Shown here one piece after another: positions 38,284 through 47,815 of a DNA stretch of 60,000 nucleotides (positions within the stretch are counted from its first letter, which is position 1; every line of letters begins with the position of its first letter). Below the pieces are notes generated by a model. It did not search any database. It saw only the letters and a program-made list of their open reading frames with translations, and had not been told where the DNA came from. Made by a program: the position numbers and the translations under genes. This stretch comes from Hydractinia symbiolongicarpus (Eukaryota; Cnidaria; Hydrozoa; Anthoathecata; Hydractiniidae), in assembly GCF_029227915.1 (NCBI RefSeq), contig NC_079876.1, positions 26,883,828 to 26,943,827 on the forward strand, in the 5' to 3' direction.

Positions 38284-38406
38284 CTAGTTGTTACCCGTGA
38301 GAAAAACCACGGGGTCACCCGTCCTTTGTATATCACATTTCGTGTTTCTGTAACAAAAAGACAAACAGACACACGAACTGACAGACGACGGCCATTATTA
38401 TAGAGA
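38284..38406 (-). mobile_element. Helitron-like short non-autonomous element
   Basis: On the minus strand it starts TCTCTATAATAATGGCCGTC, contains CGTCTGTCAGTTCGTGTGTC, and ends with hairpin CCGTGGTTTTTCTCACGG and AACAACTAG followed by T. Confidence 0.6.
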
Positions 38407-38409
38407 CAC

Positions 38410-39520
38410 AAGTACCCTAGAGATAAAACTACTATTTCTTTTTTTATTTGCATTCTAAAATATTTGTTCATGTTCTTAGTGGATATTTCTCAAACTCCCA
38501 GGGAATTTTGCCTTTTTTAATGAATTTCATAGTTGGAATAGTGTTGGCCGTAATAACAGCTTATGGCGCACAAGACCCTGAGGACGAGGTTGGATATTTC
38601 TTGTTTGTTATTTAGAAACGTCTGTCGACCTTTTAGGTTCTTCCTTTCGTAGGCATTTTGCAAATTCCATAAAAGTAATGCACTGCTTATAAGTTTGATC
38701 ATTTACTACAGTTACAAGCTTTGCAAATGTGTTGGTAAGGCTAAACGTTTTGTCCGGGTTATTGATTCTTTCTTTCGCTTACGGAGAGACAGCATATCAT
38801 TTTTTTTAAAAAGAAGTTCTTTCACTGTATTTTATACTTGAAGTACCTTTCCTACTTACTACATTGTCGATATAAAATGATATTACCCAAAGTATTATCA
38901 GTTATCATGAATATGAATATTTTATAGTGAATATTACGAATTTTGATCTCGGCGATTCTGCCGTTACAATCCCATGGATGTCCACTGCCAATTTCACATC
39001 GTATATTTTTGGAAATTCCCATGCTAAGGCCAAAAAAATTGTTACCCAACCGACCGAACATTATTTTTCTTAAAACTGCAGCGATCTAAAACTTTTTCCC
39101 ACGTATTTGTGCAAGCAAAATATTAAGAAAAAATGGTCCCTCTATCGCAAAGAAACAGTTCAATTTTTGTTGATATACATGTTTTTTTCATTTTGTATTG
39201 TACCTCTTTAGCACATTGTGTTAATTACCGTATTGTTGTGTCACATCAACAACACCTATATTTCCCTCAAAAAAGAACTCACCGACCGCCTGGCCCTTTG
39301 TTCCAACCATGTAACGGTGTCCACGCATATACATGCTGTTTTTTCGCCTGATGGCGTACTAGTCTTAACCTTAGACGGTGACTTAATTACATTACCCGCT
39401 AGAGATACGTTTTTTCAAACTTGATTGCCAGTCATACAAGCCAATTGTTAAGTACATGGCTCCAAATGTGCTTAAATTCGTTAAAAGTCCGTCAGAGTGG
39501 GGAATTAAATGAATTGAATT
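38410..39520. other. Intergenic, unplaced coding-like fragment at 39218-39424
   Basis: On the plus strand LKKELTDRLALCSNHVTVST and FSPDGVLVLTLDGDLITLPA read like conserved protein but I do not recognise the family. It may be part of a transposon. Nothing else seen. Confidence 0.3.
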
Positions 39521-39524
39521 TGAA

Positions 39525-39600
39525 ACCCTTTGGTTACTAGCCGAATGCGCTACCATTGTACCACCTTCTATGCAGAGGCAAAAAAGAACTTAAAATTTAA
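39525..39600 (-). mobile_element. tRNA-Thr-like SINE head, fragment
   Basis: On the minus strand GGTGGTACAATGGTAGCGC (A box) is followed by TCGGCTAGTAACC, matching an anticodon loop CTAGTAA (Thr AGT), and GGGTTTCAAATTC (degenerate B box). The acceptor and T stems are incomplete, so it is a SINE or tRNA relic. Confidence 0.45.
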
Positions 39601-39869
39601 TTTACGTGAAGGTAGCACACATATGCCACAGTAGATATAAAGGTATAAAAACTAAGCACATGATTTAATCAAAATTTTAGGAGAAAGGAAATAAAAAATT
39701 AATAATCACACATTTTGTAACTACGCATGCTGGTTATAACCTCGATCCCATAACCCGTTTCTCTTTTTGCATATCGGATGGCGAGACGAACATTTTTGTT
39801 AGACCTATCAATAAATGCAGCGCTAATAAGAAACGAAAAGCCCTGGAAACAAGGTTGTGCTGGTTATTG

Positions 39870-39982
39870 TCTATATCATAATGCCCGTATACGTCTGTCT
39901 GTCTGTCTGTCCGTCTGTAACGCAAAATGGTAGCTTAGCTGCGACGGGCGAACCCGTGGATTTTCCACGGGCTAACGACTAG
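39870..39982 (+). mobile_element. Helitron-like element, first of a head-to-tail pair
   Basis: Starts TCTATATCATAATGCCCG, carries a CTGT-rich run and GGTAGCTTAGCTGCGACGGG, and ends with hairpin CCCGTGG-ATTTT-CCACGGG, spacer CTAACGA and CTAG (39979-39982). Confidence 0.7.
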
Positions 39983-40175
39983 TCTCTTTAATAATAGCCG
40001 TCGTCTGTCTGTGTCCGCGAAAGCGGCATCCCGTAACGGAAACATAAAATTTTTAAAATGCGCACGAATTATCAAATGCGATATATTTTTATCCACTTTG
40101 TTGCGACGGGTAAATTTAAAGGACGGGCGAACGCGACGGGCGACCCCGTGGATTTTTTCACGAGTTAACGACTAG
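39983..40175 (+). mobile_element. Helitron-like element, second of a head-to-tail pair
   Basis: Begins TCTCTTTAATAATAGCCG at the base directly after the CTAG of the previous element. Ends with CCCGTGGATTTTTTCACGAG, spacer TTAACGA and CTAG (40172-40175) followed by T. Abutting head-to-tail copies are a known Helitron habit. Confidence 0.7.
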
Positions 40176-40449
40176 TTTTAATGAATTGTCATAGTGAACA
40201 GTACCTACTTGAACACAAAAAGGTTTATGTCAGGTTATAAATATTTAGGTAATTTTTAAGGAACCAAGACTTTTGGTCAAAACTTAAGACCTTAGGAGTA
40301 TCCCCGTTTATTGTAAGTTAGATTGGAAATTTTAGGGTGCGGCTACAACCAACAAAAATGTTAGCACAGGTCACCTTGTCACCATATTTTATCACCATAT
40401 CTTTTTTACACCGAGAAATATAATTACATAAACTATCCGTCAAATATAT

Positions 40450-40719
40450 CTAAAAAAAGGCGTCATTACTTTGGCGTAGTTCTTTTTCTTTCTCTCTTTC
40501 CCCACTCCTTCTTTCAGCGTTGAAATTGAGATTATATTTTTTGTTTCCCATGTGGTTTGTTTCTTTCTTGAAATATCCAGTTGATCCATAAAACATCGAC
40601 ATATGTTTTGAATCACTTTGCAAAGTGTTTACAGGAGATATCTCCGGTGTCAATAAAACTCGAGTTTCGGAATAGGAAAGTGTAGAAGCAAGCAACATCA
40701 AAATAAAGTACTTCTGCAT
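40450..40719 (-). CDS. Small secreted protein, paralogue B (89 aa)
   Basis: Starts MQKYFILMLLASTLSYSETR, a signal peptide nearly identical to that of the gene at 35913-36188. The mature part (~71 residues) has no cysteines and ends with basic/acidic stretches (NAERRSGEREKEKELRQ). FKKETNHMGNKKYNLNFN aligns with FRKEKNPFGDKNIKRKFTN of paralogue A; the middle is diverged. The signal peptide is more conserved than the mature part. Function unknown; both genes point the same way ~4.5 kb apart. Confidence 0.65.
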   Translation of the reverse strand: MQKYFILMLLASTLSYSETRVLLTPEISPVNTLQSDSKHMSMFYGSTGYFKKETNHMGNKKYNLNFNAERRSGEREKEKELRQSNDAFF

Positions 40720-40729
40720 CGTGCTCAAA

Positions 40730-41110
40730 TTTTCTTTCTTTAGTTTTTATTTTTCATTTTATATTATATTTCATTATATATATATCTCCCTATGAGAACA
40801 ATAAACACTAATACAATGACACTTTTTCACAATTCTTATGTTCTTTCTTTTGTCTTTTAAGTTAAAATGAACGTAACTTTTACGATTCAGTTGCTTCACA
40901 GTAGCATTTCATTAAGGAATTTCGGATTATAGATTTAGTCAAATTTAATTTAAGTTTGCCTGGAATATCCAGGCAAAAAAACAACAACATTTATTTCGCA
41001 TTTTTTTATTTACACATTTAAATTAAAATACTTTGTTTTATTTTTGTACACAATAACAAAAAAGTGATTTCAGAATAACAATAAAAAAATTCTCAAGACA
41101 GCATGTCATA
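40730..41110. other. Upstream region of secreted-protein gene B, no gene
   Basis: AT-rich with a TATATATA run near 40765-40785; no exon seen. Confidence 0.4.
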
Positions 41111-41117
41111 TCCCAAA

Positions 41118-41160
41118 ACGCTGCGGCAAGTTTGGATTTGATCCAAACTTGCCGCAGCGT
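41118..41160. repeat. Perfect 20-bp GC-rich hairpin with 3-nt loop
   Basis: ACGCTGCGGCAAGTTTGGAT, then TTG, then the exact reverse complement. GC content is far above the surrounding DNA. It might be a foldback-element tip or a structured RNA; no further context. Confidence 0.9.
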
Positions 41161-41745
41161 CATGCAAAAACCCGAAATTATATGTGTACGTCATGTAGCA
41201 GCATTAAAACGTCCTGCGACACAAAAACATATTTGTCGGGATATTTTCTTTGATATAAAACCTAGCAAAAGATCTTATTCCAAAAGGTTCTTAACTTTTA
41301 ACGCAGGGATATTTTGAGTAGAAGTCTTTACGGTTGCTTTATTTAGTTAAATGACACTGCACTTTTTTTTGTTCCAGTGTAAATTTAGCATTACAAGTCA
41401 AAAGGTGTACAGTGAACGCCAATTCATTATTTAATCCCCCCCCACCCCTTTCTGCAAAGTCTTAAACGTCGAAATGATATGCGATAGGTATGGTTCATTC
41501 GTTGAATCACAAGCTCTCGGGCTACTGGAGACGACAAATCACTTTTTTTGTTTTCCAAAAAATCCACACGGTATATTTAACCGTCATAGAATTGACGCCC
41601 ACCCTTACTAACGTCGAATTGTGGTAAAGAATTGTAATGACAAAAAATACATTAGACACACTTATTTACAAACAACCATAGCTATAATTGGTCTGTTTCC
41701 ATAGTAACAATTCGTCATACATTTACGTAAATTTTCAGTTCAGCT
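41161..41745. other. Intergenic, nothing recognised
   Basis: The frame at 41132-41317 begins inside the hairpin and has no domain. Confidence 0.4.
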
Positions 41746-41749
41746 TAAT

Positions 41750-42010
41750 GTCGCACTTCATTCTGCCATTCTTCTTTGCATTATAAACTTCAAATTTAAA
41801 TTCTCAGTCAATTTAATAAGTTTCAGTTGGAAAGAACCTCCCTAATGAACGCCCTTTAATCAGACGCCGCCCTAATGCAGGAAATACTTTACTATATCTT
41901 CCTCCTCTTTTTATACAAATCAGCAACTTTATTAATCTTTTACATTGCATCTCACAGTGAGAAATTAATTCTAGCTATTTAATTTCCTTATGTAAAGACA
42001 TTGATTACCG
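41750..42010 (-). promoter_or_regulatory. Upstream region duplicated with secreted-protein gene B
   Basis: Homologue of 36600-36900, same order of landmarks; TATAAAA on the minus strand at 41909-41915. Here it lies ~1.1 kb upstream of the gene. Confidence 0.5.
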
Positions 42011-44835
42011 CCCTTTTTTTGTTCAAAAGGACGATTTTTTTATATTTATTGTGAGTTTAGAACAGCTCGATAATTTCCCCTTTCTTATATATGTAGGTCA
42101 TTCAATTTCAACCAACCTCGTCCTCATGGCTTATATATGGACGAAACATGGCCAAGTCCGTCTACATATAAAACCCTGGGACGAGATTGTCATTTAATTA
42201 CATTTCGATATATATTTTAGCAAGTTTTACATAAGCACCTTTCGCGCAAATAAGGGGTTGAATTATCACGAAAGTTTCTTCCCTTAAAGAACTTACAGTT
42301 CAATAATACACGAGATTTAAGATTGACAGATTGTAGGAGAAAATCAATCAAATTAAAACCAAGTTTTATTAAAAAAAGCAGATGTATATTTAAGTTCCTG
42401 ACCCTTCTAAGTGAACACCATGGGATTTGAAATTAGGGAGTCTGAAGTATGGTTTGAGATAAATCACTTGGATTTGTCACACTGGTTTGACAATCCAAAA
42501 ATTATTTAACTCAAACCAGAAAGAGTTGTTCTTCAGTAAATAACGTTTTGAAGCTTTCCTGGAAGATATAAAATAAAAGTAAACAAGACGTATGATATAC
42601 GCAAACAACCTCGCGAATAAAGTTTACAAAAAGCTGTCTATCAAATTGGGATTTTTGTTACGAAGTTAGACACGACATATTTTACTATTCAGATACGCAA
42701 TAATATTTGTTACACACTTATTTTTCAAAATTGATTTGTGAGACCTTCCTGAACGGAAAATTCCTCGAACTTTTAATTTTCGATGGGTCCGTCTTGGGTG
42801 AACCGACTGACAGGAAGAAGAAAGACCACAAACCCACAAACCCCAAAATTTGCGAAATTCATTAATTCAGTTAATTCTGCCTACATTCACTTTTAAAAAG
42901 TTTGGTGGAAACACCTTTATTTACTAGTTAGTTAAACAAGTGTTTTGAACACTTGTCTTATCTTTTTAAAAAAGAAAAAAGAAAAAAAAGTAAAAATAGT
43001 TACCAAGATGAGATTCGAACACACGACGACTCCCGTGTCGGTGCTCAGAGAGGCAAAAATTTCCATTCTTGTAGGACACATTTGCGTTTTAATACAAGCT
43101 CACGAGCTTGTAAAAAAAAATCAAATGCATTTTCACGCTTGCCTAAAAAACGTTTTTTTTTGCACAGGATAAGTTAGGAAAGTAAAATATCAAAGCTCGT
43201 AATATTTTGATAAGAAGAGAATGATTTCAAGACTGCGGGGATATTCAATAGCATTTATGCCTGTGATATATTATTTAAAATAACAATCCTTCGACGTCTA
43301 CGGGGTGCAATAGTATGTCGATGTGAGCGTAAGTGCATAGACGATGTCATTAAGCCAAAAAGACCTGGGATAGAGGCGGGGTAAATATCCTCCTTTGTGG
43401 TATCAACATTCCGGGATTTTTTGACAAGCGTGATTATTTAAGCTTGTTTCTCCCCTGACAATAAAGAACACTAACAAGCACTAACAAGCGATAGTTATCA
43501 GCAATGAGCGTCTGTTTCAAAGTGATTCACACACTATAAGCAAATAAAATTGAACACAGAGCTCTGGATAGGACGTAAAAGAAATTGAAAGGTGGTCCTT
43601 CTGCATAAACAATCGGCGCCTTTTAGATAGCAGCACTAAGAGACTGTTTATGTGGAAGCCGAGCCGTGATCTCGCCTAAATGCAATTTCTAAATAAATTA
43701 AAACTTAGTTTATATGGAGCAAGAGCTGGCTCGCTTGCCGACATCTCGGGAAGGGGACTGGATGGATAAAACTCCATATAAACAGTAACAAAGTGGGCTA
43801 GCGCGACCACCATAGATGGCTTATAATGCTCACGTAATTAAATTCTCTTATTCTACATTATAAATTGTTCCCATTGTTCAGAGAGCACGAGCCAGTTCGC
43901 GTGCATATAAATAGCCCTTAAACCTCAGTGCGTGTAAAACAGCACCAGCTAGCGATAGTGCGCAACAAGGAGCGTTGAAATGATTTGCACTTATTGAAAA
44001 AAAAACACTCATAAGATATCGATTGTTAGTGCCAGGTGAGAAACAAGCTTTACGAAACCATTTCGCGGGCACACACTTTCGCGCAACACAGAATAAAGGT
44101 TATTTAGCGGAACTAAAATGCGCTTTGTAAGGATTAAATGTCGCGCCCTATCAAATTTGAACACAGATATTTTAGACAAAGACAACACAACAGAAGACAC
44201 AGAAATTGTGTATCACATTGTAATGCATGTAAAAAGATGTACAGGTTTTAACGTTAACATCAGATGCTCTGATGATTTTGATGTATGATATATGTACGGT
44301 GTATATGCGAAGTATGGTTAAAAGATGCGTTGTCGGGTTGTTTTCTGTCACCTTCAAAGGGCGGCATCCAGCACAACACTCAACAACGCCATGTGTAACT
44401 ATGCACGCCCTGCTTTTCATAGTCTTGCGAATGTTTTTTTTTCGTCGAATAGTAGTCTGATTTGTAGTTCAGTCGAAGCTCACTAAGGGCAGGGTCGCAA
44501 CTCCCTGTGTAGCTAGCACTACTCGTTACCCTACAGACCTCTGAACAAGGGAAACGCTAACTTTGAATTAAAAAGCCCACTGAACACAAGTACATCCTAA
44601 ATTTTGTGGTCCTACGTTAAAGTTTATCACAAAACGCAAACTTCAAAGAAGAGCGAATGGCAATTTTTTATTCTGCTTCTTGCGAAATTGCAAAAAATTC
44701 TTAAAAGGTACACAAAAATACAAGCTTATACAGGATGGCCAGCAAATTTACGATTTTTAGCGTCCAAAACATGTTTGAACTATAATTAAATTAACAGCTG
44801 ATTCAGGAAAGGATTACTATTTTAAGCTTGTTTTT
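42011..44835. other. Intergenic; foldback at 42116-42190 and tRNA-like relic near 43005-43065
   Basis: AACCTCGTCCTCATGG and CCCTGGGACGAGATTG bound a ~75-bp foldback. On the minus strand near 43010, GTGTTCGAATCTCATC resembles a Pol III B box preceded by a possible anticodon arm (CCGACACGGGAGTCG) and followed by TTTTT, a likely tRNA/SINE relic. No protein gene is supported; the many frames of 60-82 codons lack domains. Confidence 0.4.
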
Positions 44836-44840
44836 TATAA

Positions 44841-44846
44841 TTTATT
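44841..44846 (-). terminator. Poly(A) signal of RPL4
   Basis: AATAAA on the minus strand, ~150 bases after the RPL4 stop codon. Confidence 0.55.
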
Positions 44847-44992
44847 TCTTAGATTCCTCAGGTGCTGAGCAACCCTGTTATAATTGGGGTGCTTATTCAT
44901 CACACAAATAACTGCACTATATGTAGAACAAAAAAAAAAGTGTTTATGAAGCATTGATTTTAAACACAAGACATTACAAGGTCTAAACACAA

Positions 44993-46903
44993 CTACTTCT
45001 TGCCCTTGGCCTTTTCTTTTTTACCTTTTTTGGCAGGCAAGCCTCTTTTTTTGTTTACAACCTCTTCCTTGGCTGCAGTCCTTCTCTCTTGACTCATTAT
45101 TGCAGCTCGTTTGGTTGATTTTGCATGAGGGTTTAATCTTATCATAACGCTTGTATTTTTTAAGGGGTTCTTCTTAATGGAAGCTCTGTGTGATTTTGGT
45201 TTAACAGGACGAACAGCCTTTTGGATTTCATCTGAGTTGATAAGTCGAGCTAGATCAGGCATACTCATCTTCGGTCGAGGTAAGCTAAAAACAAAACCAC
45301 ACAATTAAACTTGTGCTTTGCAACATTTATTTACTATTTTGTTCAACAGTACATTTTAACATTAATTTTCAGAGAATTGTAGTCTAGATATTCCTCAGTG
45401 TACATAGGAATGTAAATCTCATCATAAAACCAAATAAAAACTAACGATAAATCACTTACTTATAATTTGATTTTTCTGTAGAAGATTTTCTCCATGTACC
45501 ATAGATCGAATCTAATTTTTCGAAAGCTGCTTGTGACCAAATACAAAATCTAAGAAGAAAGATGGTGCTTTAACCTAAGACACATTAAAAACTTACAATA
45601 AATAATAAACTTTTTAAAGAAAGTGCTATTATATTTAACGCAAAAATTGGATGTTTTGCATTCGAATTTAGTTTACATACAGACAATCAAGAATTCTCAA
45701 CATGTTGAACTTGAACAACAGCGAACTTACCGCCCAAGGTGACCACCAGGACACAGTTTTAGCAAGTTTAATCGATCTACTGAAAGAAGTTCAACACCAG
45801 GTAAATTTCTGAAAGCTTGTTTGATACCATGATCTTCGTTGTATATTATTAAAGGTCCACGTCTCATTGTGTATCGTCTATTTCTCATTTTACCCTAGGA
45901 AAAATTCAATCTTTTGAAAACAATAATTAAAAAATACACAAAAAATTTGCTGAAAATCGACTGTTAAGCATAATTTGACTCAGAACAAGATATAATCATA
46001 ACACAAACTAATGTGTCATTGAGGGCAAGTTGATCATCCATGTCAAAAGTCCGCTTAACATAAAACATTATGCATAAAAATGTGCACTTTGGATCCATTA
46101 CAAATTTGCAAACAATCAGCACATGGTCAAAAACTCATAGTACTAATAAAAAGCGAATTACCTTTCCTGCTCGTATTTGTTTGGAATCTTGGCATTTTTC
46201 GACATCTTCATATGCATTTAATTTTTTTAGAAGTTGGACAGCAGCCTTTGTTTTTGTGAGACTCTCAATGCCATTACAAACTACTGGCACCTCTGGTAAC
46301 TTTTCAATTCTGTGTCCGCGAGCCATAACAAGAGCTGGAAGAGCACTAGCTGCCAAAGCTGAACAAACCGCGTATCGACGTTGGTTTTGGTTAATAGGAC
46401 GATGCCATCTTCTCCAGGTTTTGGTTGGTGCAAACATTCTACCACCTCTGCACATATTTCCGAAAGCACCCTGACCAGATCTATGCGTACCACCACCACG
46501 AACACGAGGAATTCGAGCAACAGCACGACCAGTTCCCCATGACTCAGCTGACGTTTGGTGTCCAGCATATTTGTTGACGGAATATGCCTGTCTACTGTTT
46601 TTCGCCATGTTTGAATGGACAAATCCAACTATGTCAGATCTGATGGGAGCTTTGAACACAGCTGGCAAAGTAACTTGCCCAGTGGTTTCACCATTGTCAT
46701 TAAATACACTTACCAAGGGCCTTGCAGCCTACAAAATATAACCTAACTATAGTCATACTTTGTGCAATCAATTTTTCATAAAGAACCAAGGTAAAAAATA
46801 AACAGAAAAAAAGAACACGTTTCTCATGTAAGATTTGCAAGTTAAGCAATCATTACGCCTTTGAAATATGTATAACTGTTATTTGTATGTATTAACCTAC
46901 CAT
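44993..46903 (-). CDS. RPL4: 60S ribosomal protein L4 (uL4), five coding exons
   Basis: Coding exons on the minus strand: 46901-46903 (ATG only, donor GTAGGT), 46162-46728, 45731-45894, 45460-45549 and 44993-45284. Together 1116 nt, 371 residues plus TAG; every junction follows GT-AG and keeps frame. The protein starts [12 protein letters not shown], then [59 protein letters not shown] and [12 protein letters not shown], all near-invariant in eukaryotic L4. Later blocks are [26 protein letters not shown] and [12 protein letters not shown]. The C-terminal Lys-rich tail is shorter than in vertebrates. L4 is a structural protein of the large subunit lining the exit tunnel. Introns 2 and 4 contain box C/D snoRNAs. 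Certain identification. Confidence 0.97.
45364..45431 (-). ncRNA. Candidate box C/D snoRNA in RPL4 intron 4
   Basis: Minus strand: perfect C box ATGATGA (45425-45419), D' CTGA (45398-45395) and D box CTGA (45372-45369). The terminal stem is weak (TTT/AAA). The segment before the D box is complementary to GAATTGTAGTCT, which I recall from the 5' region (D1) of invertebrate 28S rRNA; the fifth base before D would pair with the U of GAAU. No clear C' box. RPL4 introns host C/D snoRNAs (U16, U18) in vertebrates, which supports the call. Confidence 0.6.
45974..46047 (-). ncRNA. Box C/D snoRNA in RPL4 intron 2, predicted 18S guide
   Basis: Read on the minus strand: terminal stem TTTGAC/GTCAAA (46047-46042 with 45979-45974), C box GGATGA (canonical TGATGA, one change), D' box ATGA (46019-46016), hairpin ACACA-TTAGTT-TGTGT, C' box GTTATGA (46002-45996) and D box CTGA (45983-45980) directly before the closing stem. 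The guide ACTTGCCCTC upstream of D' is complementary over 10 nt to the conserved 18S segment GAGGGCAAGT. The fifth base before D' (46024) faces the middle G of GGG, which I count as human 18S G601, a known 2'-O-methylated site (from memory guided by SNORD103 in human). All box spacings are normal. Confidence 0.87.
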
Positions 46904-46950
46904 TTTTTGTCGATAGAGCTACGCGCGTTCTGTCTTGCTGGAAAGGGATG
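46904..46950 (-). promoter_or_regulatory. RPL4 transcription start region with TOP-like tract
   Basis: CCCTTTCC (minus strand, 46940-46947) sits ~40 bases before the ATG. A pyrimidine tract at the mRNA 5' end (5' TOP) is standard for ribosomal-protein genes and couples translation to growth signalling. The start site itself is inferred. Confidence 0.5.
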
Positions 46951-47295
46951 AATTTCGTAAAGAACATTCACGTGTCGTGTAAACCAGTTTCTAGTTTTGC
47001 CTCCAGACCTCTTCACGAACACAATGTGCGTTTTCTAAGCCCCAGACGCAGATGGATGACTCCGTAATTTGTGTTGTGTTTACATCGCACAATATTCTAA
47101 TGGACGATCATATGTGGAAAGGAGGAACCAAAACTTTAGTTCACAAACAGACGAATTATAATTTTAAGGGACTAATTACGTGGAAGTTTTCAAGCCCTAG
47201 ATGATTTTTTTAAATAATTTCTCCAGTTGAAGGTAAATCAAAACAAAAGTACGTTGAGAATGGACTACGTATATATAGACCTTTTTGAATGTTTT
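46951..47295. other. RPL4 upstream region
   Basis: No further gene; holds the RPL4 promoter by position and ends at the left end of the ISL2EU-like element. Confidence 0.4.
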
Positions 47296-47426
47296 ATTCT
47301 CGGATCCGGGTTAATCACTGACGGTAATTTTCTGCGCATGCGCGATTTACTGCAGTGAAAACAAACTCTCCTGGAGCAGTCATTTTAACCTAGCAAAGCT
47401 GGAGTGAACACATAGAAGTTTTTAAA

Positions 47427-47570
47427 ATGCCAAATAGTTGTGCTGCTTTTGGTTGTTCAAACCATAATTTAATGGAAAATAAACCTGGATTCTACAGATT
47501 TCCGAATAACAACCCAGAACGAACCTTTATAATTGCAATATTGGGAACTGTAAAAAATTTTTTATCATAA
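47427..47570 (+). pseudogene. THAP domain fragment of the transposase
   Basis: MPNSCAAFGCSNHNLMEN then KPGFYRFPNNNPERT: the C-x4-C start and FxxFP block of the THAP (C2CH) DNA-binding domain. It stops at TAA 47568-47570, before the second half of the domain. Truncated by the internal deletion. Confidence 0.75.
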
Positions 47571-47587
47571 GCAATACAATTGAAAAA

Positions 47588-47662
47588 GTCTTGACCAGGA
47601 ATCAAACCTGGGTTTCCTACTGTTTAAAACAGTGAGGTGTCCTACCACTGGACGATCAAGAC
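47588..47662 (-). tRNA. tRNA-like gene or pseudogene, anticodon-loop TTTTAAA
   Basis: 75 nt on the minus strand. The acceptor stem GTCTTGA/TCAAGAC pairs perfectly (7 bp), the D stem GTCC/GGAC (4 bp) and the T stem CCAGG/CCTGG (5 bp). A box TCGTCCAGTGGTAGG and B box GGTTTGATTCC are present. The anticodon arm (CCTCACTG-TTTTAAA-CAGTAGG) is extended, with one bulge; the loop would put TTA at the anticodon, which reads UAA. The extra bases make it non-canonical: a pseudogene or SINE founder is more likely than a suppressor. Confidence 0.45.
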
Positions 47663-47706
47663 AGATGTGGCTATAAAAATAGCCGGTTTGACGTTTAAAG
47701 TCATGT

Positions 47707-47815
47707 CACTGACTGTGTTGAGATACCTTTTGTTTTCTGGCCTTTCGACACAAGGGACAATACCATGAACCTTTTGGGACTCTTTTCAATTTAACACAGC
47801 TCAAATGAATGGTTT
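47707..47815 (-). pseudogene. PHD-finger C-terminal relic
   Basis: Minus-strand translation IHLSCVKLKRVPKGSWYCPL then CRKARKQKVSQHSQ and a stop. The HLSCV...PKGSWYCPLC pattern is the second half of a PHD zinc finger. It lies in another frame than the SWIM ORF just upstream and was presumably the C-terminus of the same protein before the internal deletion. Confidence 0.65.

Noticed and set aside
45550-45730. snoRNA in RPL4 intron 3
   Set aside because: No TGATGA-type C box or paired D box found.
46070-46474. 134-codon plus-strand frame opposite RPL4
   Set aside because: Antisense shadow of the conserved RPL4 exon.
46281-46628. 115-codon minus-strand frame overlapping RPL4
   Set aside because: Out-of-frame shadow of the RPL4 main exon.
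46729-46900. snoRNA in RPL4 intron 1
   Set aside because: No CTGA D box on the minus strand and no good C box.
47588-47662. Functional UAA suppressor tRNA
   Set aside because: The anticodon arm has extra bases and a bulge; the call is kept only as tRNA-like.
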